Source of the DNA: Comamonadaceae bacterium
GTDB taxonomy: Bacteria > Pseudomonadota > Gammaproteobacteria > Burkholderiales > Burkholderiaceae_C
Assembly: GCA_947455935.1 (NCBI GenBank)
Contig: CANGPV010000003.1
Location: 1-56,673, forward strand
Direction of reading: 5' to 3'
DNA length: 56,673 bases
Part shown: positions 42,776 through 52,350 of the stretch, in pieces
How positions within the stretch are numbered: the first letter of the stretch is position 1
Layout: each line of letters begins with the position of its first letter
The notes under the pieces: model-generated
Told to the model about the DNA's origin: nothing
Seen by the model: the letters and a program-made list of their open reading frames with translations, nothing else
Database searches by the model: none
Made by a program: the position numbers and the translations under genes

Positions 42776-43837
42776 GGCCAGCAAAGCGAGCATGGCTGAT
42801 GTAAATTCATCGGCAGTTGGTTGTATCAAGCGCTGACACCAAGGGTGGTCGTGAAATGACGTCACTTCAGGGTAAGTGAACCACACCAGCGAGGGTTTTT
42901 TCAATGCCACCGCCATGTGATAAGGGCCAGAATCTGTGGATACAAACACATCACAGGCATCGATGAGACCGGTGGAGCTGCTCAAGGTGGTGTCACCGGC
43001 TGCATCAATGATGTTGATGTCATGGGGCCCCAAGGCATTGAAACGCCCTATAAAGTCTTGGTTCACGTCTTTTTCAAAAGGTGCGCCGCTCAATATCAAA
43101 TTAGCTGCACGGTTAGACAAGAGTTGGTGAAAACATTGGGCCAAATGGTTTAAGTCAGGACGTTTCGCCATGGCGTCGGGGGTACCACATCCAATATTCA
43201 GGCCAATGGTGGGTAAATTATGGTTCCAACGATGCGTGTGCAGGGCCTGCCACGCTCGGCCTTCTGCGGCGACTTCCATTTCAATGGGCGTACCTTCGCG
43301 ATGCAAACCCATGGCAGCTAAGACCACAAAGTCTCGGTGCGTGTAATCCATCGGCAGGTTCAAACCAAGGCTTTGCGCGTAGTCAAGCATGCGGGGCGCA
43401 CTGTGCTGATAAAAAAGCGAGCGCAAAGGAAACTGCGCAATTCCCCAAGTGGCAGCATTCGCGGCCTTTCCTGCCAGCCATGTCAATGCGGAAGTTTTGA
43501 TTCCGTGGGGTTCAAAATCAATCACTGTGTCTGGTTGTACGGTTTGCACCACCTTGCGCACAGAACGCCATACCGAATGGAAAGCCACCTTAGTACCTTC
43601 CACATGCGAGGGGTCTTTGTCGCGCACGGTAATGAAATGGGCACTGTTCAGGAGTGGGTGCTGCTGAATCAGAGCTTCAGTGGGGTAGCCAGGATGTTTA
43701 CTTAAAAAAACCAAATGCAAGTGCACTTGAGGCCACCGGTTTTTCAGTACACGCCATGCGGCTGAGCTGCGAAGCAAATCGCCCACACCCAAGCTGTGCG
43801 ACTTGATCATCAGAATCGATGTGGGAGTTTGCTTCAT
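42758..43837 (-). CDS. Family 9 glycosyltransferase (ADP-heptose:LPS heptosyltransferase-like)
   Basis: A 359-residue GT-B fold enzyme of family GT9, which includes WaaC, WaaF and WaaQ. I start it at ATG 43837 (MKQTPTSILMIKSHSLGVGDLLRSS), overlapping the upstream GT4 stop by four bases; a further upstream in-frame ATG at 43891 lies inside GT4. The GDxxRSS-like N-terminal loop, GLNIGCGTPDAMAKRP and the late DVFVSTDSGPYHMAVAL motif define the family. It probably adds heptose or a related sugar to LPS core. Ends inside the msbA 3' end on the other strand. Confidence 0.9.
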   Translation of the reverse strand: MKQTPTSILMIKSHSLGVGDLLRSSAAWRVLKNRWPQVHLHLVFLSKHPGYPTEALIQQHPLLNSAHFITVRDKDPSHVEGTKVAFHSVWRSVRKVVQTVQPDTVIDFEPHGIKTSALTWLAGKAANAATWGIAQFPLRSLFYQHSAPRMLDYAQSLGLNLPMDYTHRDFVVLAAMGLHREGTPIEMEVAAEGRAWQALHTHRWNHNLPTIGLNIGCGTPDAMAKRPDLNHLAQCFHQLLSNRAANLILSGAPFEKDVNQDFIGRFNALGPHDINIIDAAGDTTLSSSTGLIDACDVFVSTDSGPYHMAVALKKPSLVWFTYPEVTSFHDHPWCQRLIQPTADEFTSAMLALLALSQTR

Positions 43838-44955
43838 GCAGTCACAATCTGTTGGAAAAGTACTTCGTACTGCTTGGCCACATCCGACCATACTTGATGT
43901 TGTGCATAGGCAAGAGCTTGCTTTTGGTATAGCGCATACGCATCTTCTTGCATCACTTGCGTCACGGCCTCGGTGATCTCGTGGGCATCCAGCGGATCCT
44001 TCAGCACATAAGCATTTTGGCCATGCGTGAGATCAGCCGAAATACCGCAATAGTCTTGCGAGCTCACCACCACAGGGACACCATGCGACATGGCTTCTAG
44101 CACCACCATGCCAAACGTATCTTCCAAACTCGGGTGAAGCAAAACATCAGCACAGGCATAAACCTGATCCATGTCACTGATCACGCCTAAGAACTTCACA
44201 CGATGGGACAAGCCCAAAGCGCTTACACGGTCTTGCCAAGGGCCAGTGGGCATGGCTTTGCCAACCACCCAAAGGTGCAAGCTTTCGTCTAAATGCAAGA
44301 GAGCGATCAATACCGTGTTCAAATTCTTTTTTGCCGCATCATTGCCCACCCATAAAAGTACCTTGGTGCCGGCACCTTGATGGCCTGCGTCAGAGACGTT
44401 GGTAGATGGTTGGCGTGGATAAATACCGGGCGCAATTGCATACAGTCGTGTACGGGGTAAAGCAGGCTGCATAAGGCTTAAGCGCTGCCGCAAAGGTTGA
44501 GAGACGGCCACCCACAGACGATGGGCCGTTATGTGAAATCGAAAAAACTCCAAGGCTGTGTAAGTCCACAACCGAGGACTGAAGATCAATTTCAGCAACT
44601 GGCCAATTCCCTTTCGAGGTTTGCAGCGCATGGGTATCACATGAACTGTTTGAACTTGACCGTGCCAAGTATTTTCATGCGAATGCACGATGTCGTACCC
44701 AGATCGTGTTTGCCACCATGTAGCCAGCGCATACCAAAGTTGGTTTAACCAACGAGGACGTTTAAACAACAAAGCGATGGGATGGAAGGTGACAACGTCC
44801 AAAGATGTGTCAATTTCTTGCGAAAAAACATGGACTTCATGGCGCTTAGCTAACTCAAGCGCAACTGCTACCGCGTAGGCTTCTGCACCACCAGCATCCG
44901 CGCGAAAGGTTCGGTGCAGTACAGCTATCTTTAAGCGCTTGTCTGTGCGGCCCAT
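43834..44955 (-). CDS. Family 4 glycosyltransferase (GT-B), LPS or envelope polysaccharide
   Basis: A 373-residue GT4 glycosyltransferase. The N-terminus has the glycine loop FRADAGGAEAYAVAVALEL, the domain interface is near 200 (KVLLWVGNDAAKKNLNTVL), and the nucleotide-sugar binding EX7E-type motif is in HPSLEDTFGMVVLEAMSHGVPVV. WaaG-like LPS glucosyltransferase is a reasonable guess; the sugar is unknown. It starts six bases after the polysaccharide deacetylase stop and overlaps the GT9 gene. Confidence 0.92.
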   Translation of the reverse strand: MGRTDKRLKIAVLHRTFRADAGGAEAYAVAVALELAKRHEVHVFSQEIDTSLDVVTFHPIALLFKRPRWLNQLWYALATWWQTRSGYDIVHSHENTWHGQVQTVHVIPMRCKPRKGIGQLLKLIFSPRLWTYTALEFFRFHITAHRLWVAVSQPLRQRLSLMQPALPRTRLYAIAPGIYPRQPSTNVSDAGHQGAGTKVLLWVGNDAAKKNLNTVLIALLHLDESLHLWVVGKAMPTGPWQDRVSALGLSHRVKFLGVISDMDQVYACADVLLHPSLEDTFGMVVLEAMSHGVPVVVSSQDYCGISADLTHGQNAYVLKDPLDAHEITEAVTQVMQEDAYALYQKQALAYAQHQVWSDVAKQYEVLFQQIVTA

Positions 44956-44961
44956 GCGGGA

Positions 44962-45693
44962 CTACCCTGCTCGCTTGCCGTCTTCATAGCCAGTCATTAC
45001 CTTAAGAAGAAATTGAATGCTATGGGTGGAACGGACCACAGGCACTCGCGGCAAAGCCGTAGTGCGGTCATTTGCATGGGCTCTGCCTCTGTGGGTGGTG
45101 GTGGCCGCTAAATAGCCTGCCTCCCTCACCAAACCCTCATGCGCGGGTAAAAAACGTCCAAAGGGGTAACAAAACTGCGTCACGTCCCTCTGCAAGATGT
45201 TTTCTAAATCATGCTTGCTTTTCAACAATTCTTGCTGAACATCCGTTGTAGACAGTTGCGTTAAATCGGCATGTGTGCAGGTATGTGATCCAATTTCCAT
45301 GCCTTCACGAACCCAAGTGTGAATATCTTTTTCGGTCATCAAGGGGGTTTGGGTAATACCTTGCTTGGCATCCCACGCATTGGTTTGCCCCAGCATTCCG
45401 CTAACGACATAACAAGTGGCGCTGAATCCATAGCGCTTTAACACGGGCAATGCATGCTGCAGGTTGCTGAGGTATCCGTCGTCCAAGGTGATACCCACCA
45501 CTCGACCTGTTTTTTCACCCCTCACATAGGGCAGCAAAGCGCTCATGGTCAAACCTTGATACCCAAGACGATGTAGCCATCGCATTTGAGAAGCAAAAGC
45601 ATCAGGTGTGACCCACAAACTGCGCATAGCTGAGCCCCTGGGCGGCGCAGCTTGTGTGTGGTGGTAAGTCAAAATAGGAATACCCATGGTCAT
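44962..45693 (-). CDS. Polysaccharide deacetylase (NodB/CE4 family)
   Basis: A 243-residue CE4 esterase-fold protein. Motif 1 ITLDDGYLSN carries the catalytic and metal aspartates, motif 2 GSHTCTHADLTQL carries the metal histidines, and motif 3 FCYPFGRF follows. No signal peptide or membrane helix is evident, so it may act on a cytoplasmic sugar-lipid intermediate, as deacetylases do in LPS and polysaccharide pathways. The ATG overlaps the rng stop by four bases. With the two downstream glycosyltransferases it forms an envelope-sugar block. Confidence 0.91.
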   Translation of the reverse strand: MTMGIPILTYHHTQAAPPRGSAMRSLWVTPDAFASQMRWLHRLGYQGLTMSALLPYVRGEKTGRVVGITLDDGYLSNLQHALPVLKRYGFSATCYVVSGMLGQTNAWDAKQGITQTPLMTEKDIHTWVREGMEIGSHTCTHADLTQLSTTDVQQELLKSKHDLENILQRDVTQFCYPFGRFLPAHEGLVREAGYLAATTTHRGRAHANDRTTALPRVPVVRSTHSIQFLLKVMTGYEDGKRAG

Positions 45694-47168
45694 AGCAAGA
45701 CGATGTTGAAGTCTTCAGGACCCATGCCTGCTTCAGGCATCAATGAAATAGGCTTGCGAATAAATTCACTCAGTCCTGCTAGATGGTGGTTTTCTTCTTC
45801 TTGGAGCAAGTCAATGACCGCTGGGCAAGCCAATACACGGAACTCCTGGGGATTGAATTGCCTTGCTTCACGCAAAATTTCTCGCAAGATGTTGTAAGCC
45901 ACACTACGCGCAGTGTTGACAATGCCCCTGCCCTGACAACTGGCGCAGGGTTCACACAGCAAATGGGCCAATGATTCCCGTGTCCGCTTGCGAGTCATCT
46001 CCACCAACCCTAAAGGAGAAAAGTTGCTAACCGAAGTTTTCACCCTGTCTTTGGACAATTGCTTGGAGAACTCACTCAGAACAGCATTTTGGTGGTCCGT
46101 ACGCTGCATATCAATGAAGTCAATCACAATCATGCCGCCTAAGTTGCGCAAGCGCATTTGGCGTGCAATGACACCTGCGGCTTCTAAATTGGTTTTAAAA
46201 ATAGTTTCGTCAAAACTCTTGGCGCCCACAAAACCACCGGTGTTCACATCGACCGTGGTCATGGCTTCGGTTTGGTCGATGATCAAATAACCTCCCGATT
46301 TGAGTTCAACACGTCGACCCAAGGCCATACGCATGTCTTCATCGATATTGAACAAATCAAAAATAGGTCGTTCACCTTTGTAGTGAATCAACTTGTCGAC
46401 TGCAGAAGGCATGAACTCCTTGCCAAAGGCCATCAACATACCAAATTGCTCTCCTGAATCGATACGTATGGTTTGGGTGCCTTCGGTAACAAAGTCACGC
46501 AATACCCGCTGCAACAAATTCAAATCTTGGTGCAACAACGAACGCGCCGCTTGGTTGGACGCGGCGGTTTTCACTCGCTCCCAGGTTTTGCGCAAATAAG
46601 TTATGTCTTCAATTAATTCTTGGTCGCTGGCTTCTTCACCGTTGGTGCGTAGGATGAAGCCTCCTTTGGCGTTGCTTTGGTGTGCCAGCGCAGACAAACG
46701 TTCACGCAGGATTTGCCGTTGCTCTAAGGGAATTTTTTGCGAAACACCAATATGATCGTCTTGCGGTAAAAACACCAGCAAGCGTCCTGCTATGCTGATT
46801 TGGGCTGATAAGCGTGCGCCCTTAGAACCCAAGGGATCTTTGATCACCTGCACCAACATGGATTGACCTTCAAACACCTGCTTTTCAATCGGTACGACAG
46901 CAGGTGCGGATGCATCAGGGTCAGCGTGTTTGGCGTGGACACTGCTCATCAAATCGGCCACATGCAAAAAAGCGGATCTGTCTAATCCAATATCAATAAA
47001 GGCCGACTGCATGCCAGGCAGTACGCGAACCACTTTGCCAAGGTAAATATTGCCTACCAAGCCGCGTTCAAGCGAGCGTTCAAGGTGTACTTCTTGTAAG
47101 GCACCGTTTTCAACCACCGCCACGCGGGTTTCGTGAGGTGCCCAGTTGATAAGTATGTCTTGTTGCAT
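45690..47168 (-). CDS. rng: Ribonuclease G
   Basis: A 492-residue endoribonuclease of the RNase E/G family, processing the 16S rRNA 5' end and mRNAs. The S1 domain is near 35-125 (VGNIYLGKVVRVLPGMQSAFIDIG). The catalytic aspartates sit in MTTVDVNTGGFVG and GMIVIDFIDMQ. The zinc-link cysteines are in LCEPCASCQGRG. It lacks the long C-terminal scaffold of RNase E. Its ATG abuts the maf stop (TGAATG), and the pairing with maf is as in E. coli. Confidence 0.96.
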   Translation of the reverse strand: MQQDILINWAPHETRVAVVENGALQEVHLERSLERGLVGNIYLGKVVRVLPGMQSAFIDIGLDRSAFLHVADLMSSVHAKHADPDASAPAVVPIEKQVFEGQSMLVQVIKDPLGSKGARLSAQISIAGRLLVFLPQDDHIGVSQKIPLEQRQILRERLSALAHQSNAKGGFILRTNGEEASDQELIEDITYLRKTWERVKTAASNQAARSLLHQDLNLLQRVLRDFVTEGTQTIRIDSGEQFGMLMAFGKEFMPSAVDKLIHYKGERPIFDLFNIDEDMRMALGRRVELKSGGYLIIDQTEAMTTVDVNTGGFVGAKSFDETIFKTNLEAAGVIARQMRLRNLGGMIVIDFIDMQRTDHQNAVLSEFSKQLSKDRVKTSVSNFSPLGLVEMTRKRTRESLAHLLCEPCASCQGRGIVNTARSVAYNILREILREARQFNPQEFRVLACPAVIDLLQEEENHHLAGLSEFIRKPISLMPEAGMGPEDFNIVLL

Positions 47169-47771
47169 TCAGACGTTCTCTAAAGACTTTAGTAATTGAG
47201 CAGTTTCATACAGTGGCAAACCCATGATGCCCGTGTAGCTGCCCGATATTTTCCGAATAAACACACTGGCACGACCTTGAATGGCATAAGCGCCTGCCTT
47301 GCCCATCGGTTCTTGGCTGTCGACATAAGCTTGAATATCGTTGGCAGTCATTGGGGCAAACTCCACGCTGGATTTACTGACGGCAAGGTGTACATGTCCA
47401 TTGTGACCGATGGCCACAGCGGTTAGTACATGATGAGTTTGCCCTGATAAACGACTCAACATGTCAAAAGCGTGTTGTGCATCTGCCGGTTTTCCCAAAA
47501 TCTGCTTGCCAAGTACCACCGTGGTGTCGGCGCATAAAACGGGGGCGATGGTGCGAGATTGCATCTGTAACTGCAGCATGGCAGACTCAAGCTTAAGTCG
47601 GGTGACGCGTTTAACGTATTTCAATGCTGACTCGTTGGGTAAAACCTCCTCCAAGGCTTCAGCAGCTTGCGCATCTTGAGGCAACACCACTTCGAAAGCT
47701 ACGCCCATTTGCTGCAGCAAGGCCTGACGCCTGGGACTTTGCGAGGCTAAATACACAAACGCAGACATCAT
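47169..47771 (-). CDS. Maf-type nucleoside triphosphate pyrophosphatase (YhdE group)
   Basis: A 200-residue house-cleaning pyrophosphatase that hydrolyses dTTP/UTP or modified nucleotides. The conserved N-terminal [12 protein letters not shown], the CADTTVVL strand with the metal-binding acid, the [21 protein letters not shown] block and the closing [12 protein letters not shown] all fit. The pattern is nearer E. coli YhdE than YceF. The start is ATG 47771 or the adjacent ATG 47768; the former overlaps the rlmH stop as ATGA. Sits between rlmH and rng. Confidence 0.93.
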   Translation of the reverse strand: MMSAFVYLASQSPRRQALLQQMGVAFEVVLPQDAQAAEALEEVLPNESALKYVKRVTRLKLESAMLQLQMQSRTIAPVLCADTTVVLGKQILGKPADAQHAFDMLSRLSGQTHHVLTAVAIGHNGHVHLAVSKSSVEFAPMTANDIQAYVDSQEPMGKAGAYAIQGRASVFIRKISGSYTGIMGLPLYETAQLLKSLENV

Positions 47772-48235
47772 TCGCGGTGATAAGGATGGTTGTTCATGAT
47801 GGACCAACAACGGTAGAGTTGCTCAATCAGCACCACCCTGACCATGGCATGTGGCAAGGTCATGTCTGACAAGCGCATCAAACTGCTGCCGTCTTTGCGA
47901 ATGGCAGGGTCAAAGCCATCAGCGCCGCCAATGATCAAAGCCACATCCTGTCCTTGCAACTGCCAATCTGTCCAACTGTGTGCCAAAGCCATGGTGGTGG
48001 TGCGTTGTCCCTGTTCGTCGAGCCAAACTTTCAGACAGTCACGCGGCAACACCTCATCAATGCGCTTGCGTTCTGCAGCCCAAATTTGCGCTTTGCTACG
48101 TGAACCTCGGGGTTCAGCTTTGACTGTTTTGAGTCCAAGGCCTGCTTCAGGTGGAAATCGCTTGTGGTAATCGTCCCACGCCATTTGCGCCCAGTCAGGT
48201 ACGCGAAGGCCCACGGCAACCACCCACAGCTTCAT
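47768..48235 (-). CDS. rlmH: 23S rRNA pseudouridine-1915 N3-methyltransferase RlmH
   Basis: A 155-residue SPOUT-class methyltransferase that modifies pseudouridine 1915 in helix 69 of the large subunit. The SAM-binding knot motif is [12 protein letters not shown] and the C-terminal [18 protein letters not shown] with the family ending NNHPYHRE. Full length for the family. It overlaps rsfS and maf by four bases each, placing a large-subunit modification enzyme directly next to the large-subunit silencing factor. Confidence 0.97.
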   Translation of the reverse strand: MKLWVVAVGLRVPDWAQMAWDDYHKRFPPEAGLGLKTVKAEPRGSRSKAQIWAAERKRIDEVLPRDCLKVWLDEQGQRTTTMALAHSWTDWQLQGQDVALIIGGADGFDPAIRKDGSSLMRLSDMTLPHAMVRVVLIEQLYRCWSIMNNHPYHRE

Positions 48236-48786
48236 GGTTTGCCAGTAGGACGAGCGCGTGTTTTACTGGCAGGAGATTTGCGTGCGGCGGATGAAGCGCC
48301 GGTTGATTTTTTTGAAATGGGGGCCTTGGTGCTTGTTTTTTTCGCAGTTGCTTTTTTGGCAGCAGTCTTTTTTGCAACAACGGGTGGCGGCTCAGTCGCT
48401 TTAGCCACCACAGGTTTAGGTGCGCCCAGTTTGATGCGCACGGGTTTTTCGCCCCAAATTTCTTCCAAATGGTAATAAGTGCGAATGGCGGGTTGCATGA
48501 TGTGAACCACCACGGCACCGCAATCCACAATGATCCATTCGCCGTTGTCTTCACCTTCCATGCGAGGCTTGGCAAAGCCTGCGTCTCTGACGCCATCGCG
48601 AACACTCGCTGCCAATGCCTTGGTTTGACGGTTAGAGGTGCCGCTGGCAATCACCACACGCTCAAACAAGGACGACAGATGTTCGGTGTTAAACACCACA
48701 ATGTCTTGTGCTTTGACATCTTCCAAACTGTCCACAATGCTGCGTTGAAGTTTTTGAACGTCTTTTTTTTCAGCGGCTTCTGTCAT
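48232..48786 (-). CDS. rsfS: Ribosomal silencing factor RsfS with Lys/Ala-rich C-terminal tail
   Basis: RsfS binds L14 on the large subunit and blocks subunit joining under starvation. The core (residues 1-120) is typical: [53 protein letters not shown] and [10 protein letters not shown]. Beyond it, residues 121-184 form a basic, alanine-, lysine- and threonine-rich tail ([17 protein letters not shown]) that the roughly 105-120-residue family does not usually have. The start ATG 48786 lies inside the last codons of nadD (17-base overlap); an in-frame ATG at 48870 is deeper in nadD and rejected. Confidence 0.93.
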   Translation of the reverse strand: MTEAAEKKDVQKLQRSIVDSLEDVKAQDIVVFNTEHLSSLFERVVIASGTSNRQTKALAASVRDGVRDAGFAKPRMEGEDNGEWIIVDCGAVVVHIMQPAIRTYYHLEEIWGEKPVRIKLGAPKPVVAKATEPPPVVAKKTAAKKATAKKTSTKAPISKKSTGASSAARKSPASKTRARPTGKP

Positions 48787-49393
48787 GAGGTTCCAAATAA
48801 AGTTGGTGGTGTTGTATGTATTGGTTAACAAAGGGACTGACAAGCGCAGTGGCGGGCTGGCCTGAGGCATAACTGGCTCGCAAGGCGGAAGAGCTTATCG
48901 CCATCAAAGGCATGTGCAGGCGCAACACCCTGTCGGAGGGTAGATTGTGCCACTCGTCCACACTGTCACTGACCGGCAAGTCTGTGGGGCGAGGAAACAC
49001 CACCAGTTGGGCCATGTTCAAAATGGACTGCCACTGGTGCCATTGGGTAAAACCAGCGCCTTGGTCTTCCCCTACCAACACATACAACAAGGCATCGGGG
49101 TGACGCGTCTTGAGCACTTCCAAAGTGTCGGCTGTGTAACTGGGCCCGCTTCGGTGAATTTCCAAGTCGTTCACCACGGCGTTGGCTATTCCTTGAAAGG
49201 CCAAACGAGCCATCGCGACACGATGAGCAGCGTCTGTCAAGACGCGTGATTTGTGCCAAGCCTGTCCAGTCGGAACAATGTAGAGCAGATTCAAATGCAG
49301 TTGTTCAATAGCCACTTGGGCTAGCGCTTGGTGCGCCACATGGGGTGGATCAAATGCGCCACCCAACATGCCTATGCGTTGAACTTGACTCAA
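48770..49393 (-). CDS. nadD: Nicotinate-nucleotide adenylyltransferase NadD
   Basis: A 207-residue enzyme making deamido-NAD from nicotinate mononucleotide and ATP. The nucleotidyltransferase entry [18 protein letters not shown] requires a start upstream of the ATG at 49369; the TTG at 49393 overlaps the hemF stop (TTGA) and gives [12 protein letters not shown], a normal family N-terminus. The C-terminal [13 protein letters not shown] supplies the second ATP-binding motif. Gene order hemF-nadD-rsfS-rlmH is common in Burkholderiales. Start confidence is lower than product confidence. Confidence 0.94.
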   Translation of the reverse strand: MSQVQRIGMLGGAFDPPHVAHQALAQVAIEQLHLNLLYIVPTGQAWHKSRVLTDAAHRVAMARLAFQGIANAVVNDLEIHRSGPSYTADTLEVLKTRHPDALLYVLVGEDQGAGFTQWHQWQSILNMAQLVVFPRPTDLPVSDSVDEWHNLPSDRVLRLHMPLMAISSSALRASYASGQPATALVSPFVNQYIQHHQLYLEPHDRSR

Positions 49394-50313
49394 GCGCCTT
49401 GGGCCCAATCTTGGGGAACCAGATAGTGGGCGTAGAGTTTTTCTTCCGGCGATCCAGGCTCTGGGGTGTTTTGGTAAGACCAACTGACCATGGGCGGCAA
49501 GGACATCAAAATAGATTCCGTACGGCCACCCGATTGCAGGCCGAAATGCGTTCCCCTGTCCCAGACCAAATTGAACTCTACGTAACGACCACGTCGATAC
49601 AACTGGTGATTACGTTCACGTTCGCCGTAAGGCGTGTTCATACGCCGCTCGACAATCGGTAAATACGCGTCATTGAATGCATTACCCACGCTTTGCATCA
49701 TGGCAAAGCTTTTCTCGAAGCCCAGTTCAGCAAAGTCGTCAAAAAAGATACCACCTACGCCGCGTGGTTCGTTACGGTGTTTAAGAAAGAAATACTCGTC
49801 ACACCACTTTTTAAAGCGCGGGTAATAAGTGGCGTCAAACCCATCCAAGGAATGTTTGCACTGGGTATGAAAGTGTTTAGCGTCTTCATCAAAGCCGTAG
49901 TAGGGCGTCAAATCCATGCCACCACCAAACCACGCCACGGCTTCACCCGACTCGGGCTTAGCCAGCAGTGCCCGCACATTCAAATGCACCGTAGGCACAT
50001 ACGGGTTGCGAGGGTGAAAGACCAAGGACACGCCCATGGCTTCAAACGAAGAACCGCTGAGTTCAGGGCGGTGCTGAGTGGCAGAAGGGGGTAATTTGGG
50101 GCCGCGCACATGCGAAAACCCGCATCCTGCACGTTCGAACACCTTGCCGTTTTCCAAAATTTGGGTGATGCCGTCACCTTGCAAGGTTTCGCCCGCAGGT
50201 TTTTGCCATGCGTCAATCAGAAATGCGTTGCCATCGATGGCTGACACCGCAGAAGTGATGCGGTGTTGCAAACCGAGTAAAAACTGTCTAACGGGTTCAA
50301 ATGAAGGGTTCAT
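49390..50313 (-). CDS. hemF: Oxygen-dependent coproporphyrinogen III oxidase HemF
   Basis: A 307-residue cytoplasmic enzyme that oxidatively decarboxylates coproporphyrinogen III to protoporphyrinogen IX using O2, so the organism can make heme aerobically. Family blocks visible: [67 protein letters not shown] and the late [28 protein letters not shown] region (only partly quoted motifs here). Length is standard. It lies 32 bases after purD and overlaps nadD. Confidence 0.97.
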   Translation of the reverse strand: MNPSFEPVRQFLLGLQHRITSAVSAIDGNAFLIDAWQKPAGETLQGDGITQILENGKVFERAGCGFSHVRGPKLPPSATQHRPELSGSSFEAMGVSLVFHPRNPYVPTVHLNVRALLAKPESGEAVAWFGGGMDLTPYYGFDEDAKHFHTQCKHSLDGFDATYYPRFKKWCDEYFFLKHRNEPRGVGGIFFDDFAELGFEKSFAMMQSVGNAFNDAYLPIVERRMNTPYGERERNHQLYRRGRYVEFNLVWDRGTHFGLQSGGRTESILMSLPPMVSWSYQNTPEPGSPEEKLYAHYLVPQDWAQGA

Positions 50314-50345
50314 AGGACAAACGACGAGGTGTTAAAGAGGTATTG

Positions 50346-51632
50346 CTAACGGCGTATTGCTCGAAAGCCAATGTCGCGGCGCATTTGCATGCCTTTGAAA
50401 TGCAGTTTGTCCGCCAGTGCATAAGCATGGTGTTGGGCTTGTTTGACGGTATCACCTAAGGCAGTGACGCACAACACGCGACCACCGCTGGTGAGTACCT
50501 TGCCATCTTGAAATACTGTTCCCGCATGAAACACCATGGCTTCTTCGCTGTCAGAGGGCAGTCCATGAATTTCTTGCCCCACTTCAGGGGTGGAAGGGTA
50601 ATTGGCAGCTGCCATGACCACGCCCAAAGCGCAACGCCTGTCCCATTGCAACTCGATATTTTCCAGTTGCTGAGTATCTGCGTCGGTGGCTGCCCACAGT
50701 AATTCGAGCAAATCGCTTTTAAGGCGCATCATGATGGGCTGGGTTTCGGGGTCGCCCATTCGGCAATTAAATTCCAGTACCTTGACTTTGCCAGCGCTGT
50801 CAATCATCAAGCCAGCATACAAAAAACCAGTGTAAGGAATACCGTCTTGCTGCATGCCTTTGAGTGTGGGATGGATAACTTCACGCATGACTTTGGCATG
50901 AATTTCTGGCGTTACAACAGGTGCAGGCGAATAAGCACCCATGCCACCTGTGTTGGGTCCCATGTCTGCGTCAAGCAACCGTTTGTGATCTTGGGAGGTG
51001 GCCAAGGTCACAGCGGTTAGACCCTGTGCTACCACCATAAAGCTGGCTTCTTCGCCCTCTAAAAACTCTTCAATCACCACACGTGCGACACCATGGTTGT
51101 GCTGCACGCCTGCATCCTTGGCCAGCATATGGTCGATGGCCGCATGGGCTTCTTGAATATCCATAGCCACCACCACGCCTTTGCCAGCGGCCAAACCATC
51201 GGCTTTGACCACAATGGGTGCACCTTGGGCATCCACATAGGCGTGTGCCAGGGCAGCATCTTCAAAGCTTTGGTACTCGGCAGTGGGAATACCGTGTCGC
51301 AACATAAAGGCTTTGGAGAACGCCTTGGAGCTCTCTAATTGGGCAGCTGCTTGGGTGGGGCCAAAAATACGCAAACCGTGGTTGCGAAATTCATCCACGA
51401 CACCCGCCGCCAAGGGGGCTTCAGGACCGACCACCGTCAGGTCGATGGCGTGGGCTTGGGCCCATTCACGCAATGCCACTTTGTCTGTCAGTGCGATATT
51501 GTCAAAATCTTTGTGTTTGGCTGTGCCCCCATTGCCAAGGGCCACATAAATGCGTTGCACTTGTGGGGATTGGTTGAGCTTCCATGCCAGCGCATGTTCC
51601 CTTCCCCCGCCACCCACCATGAGTATTTTCAT
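50346..51632 (-). CDS. purD: Phosphoribosylamine-glycine ligase PurD
   Basis: A 428-residue ATP-grasp ligase making GAR in the second step of purine synthesis. The N-terminal [19 protein letters not shown], the ATP-grasp segment [18 protein letters not shown], the [12 protein letters not shown] loop and the metal-site segment [17 protein letters not shown] are all present. Standard length. Its ATG overlaps the YebC-family stop by four bases. With purL at 14689-18642 it is the second purine gene in the window, though in a separate operon. Confidence 0.97.
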   Translation of the reverse strand: MKILMVGGGGREHALAWKLNQSPQVQRIYVALGNGGTAKHKDFDNIALTDKVALREWAQAHAIDLTVVGPEAPLAAGVVDEFRNHGLRIFGPTQAAAQLESSKAFSKAFMLRHGIPTAEYQSFEDAALAHAYVDAQGAPIVVKADGLAAGKGVVVAMDIQEAHAAIDHMLAKDAGVQHNHGVARVVIEEFLEGEEASFMVVAQGLTAVTLATSQDHKRLLDADMGPNTGGMGAYSPAPVVTPEIHAKVMREVIHPTLKGMQQDGIPYTGFLYAGLMIDSAGKVKVLEFNCRMGDPETQPIMMRLKSDLLELLWAATDADTQQLENIELQWDRRCALGVVMAAANYPSTPEVGQEIHGLPSDSEEAMVFHAGTVFQDGKVLTSGGRVLCVTALGDTVKQAQHHAYALADKLHFKGMQMRRDIGFRAIRR

Positions 51633-52348
51633 AGGGCTGCGTTATGAAAAACCTCTTGAACATCGTCGAGTTCTTCAAGGGCATCAATGATTTTTTGCAT
51701 CTTCAAACGATCGTCATCGCTCAATTCGATGGTGACCTCAGGACGGTAGGTAATTTCAGCCATGCCCGCTTGCAAGCCTGCGGCGTCCAACGCTGCTTTG
51801 ACGGCCTCAAAAGCGGTAGGCGGTGTCAACACTTCAACAGCACCATCATCATCCACCAACACATCATCAGCGCCTGCATCCAAAGCAGCTTCCATGACAG
51901 CGTCTTCGGATGTACCGGGAGCCAAGATCAATTGACCGCAATGCTTGAATTGAAATGCCACGGAACCTTCCGTGCCCAAATTGCCACCATGTTTGCTTAA
52001 GGCATGTCGAACCTCGGCCACTGTGCGCACTTTGTTGTCGGTCATGGTGTCCACGATCAAAGCCACGCCACCGATGCCGTAGCCTTCGTAACGAATTTCT
52101 TCGTAATTGACACCTTCGAGGTTGCCAGTGGCTTTATCGATATTGCGTTTCACCGTATCAGCGGGAAGGTTGACCGCCTTGGCCTTTTCAACAGCCATGC
52201 GCAGGCGTGGGTTGGTATCCAAATCGCCACCACCCAAACGGGCGGCCACCATGATCTCTCGAATCACGCGGGTCCAGACCTTGCCGCGTTTTTCATCTTG
52301 ACGACCCTTGCGGTGCTGGATATTCGCCCATTTGCTGTGACCTGCCAC
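51629..52348 (-). CDS. YebC/PmpR-family DNA-binding regulator or translation factor
   Basis: A 239-residue YebC/PmpR (TACO1-like) protein. Members have been described as transcription regulators and, more recently, as factors easing ribosome stalling. The canonical N-terminus [20 protein letters not shown] is encoded from a GTG at 52348, two bases after the clpA stop. Other family blocks are [22 protein letters not shown] and [19 protein letters not shown]. Acidic C-terminal domain (about 160-239). Coupled to purD by a four-base overlap. Confidence 0.95.
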   Translation of the reverse strand: MAGHSKWANIQHRKGRQDEKRGKVWTRVIREIMVAARLGGGDLDTNPRLRMAVEKAKAVNLPADTVKRNIDKATGNLEGVNYEEIRYEGYGIGGVALIVDTMTDNKVRTVAEVRHALSKHGGNLGTEGSVAFQFKHCGQLILAPGTSEDAVMEAALDAGADDVLVDDDGAVEVLTPPTAFEAVKAALDAAGLQAGMAEITYRPEVTIELSDDDRLKMQKIIDALEELDDVQEVFHNAAL

Positions 52349-52350
52349 GC

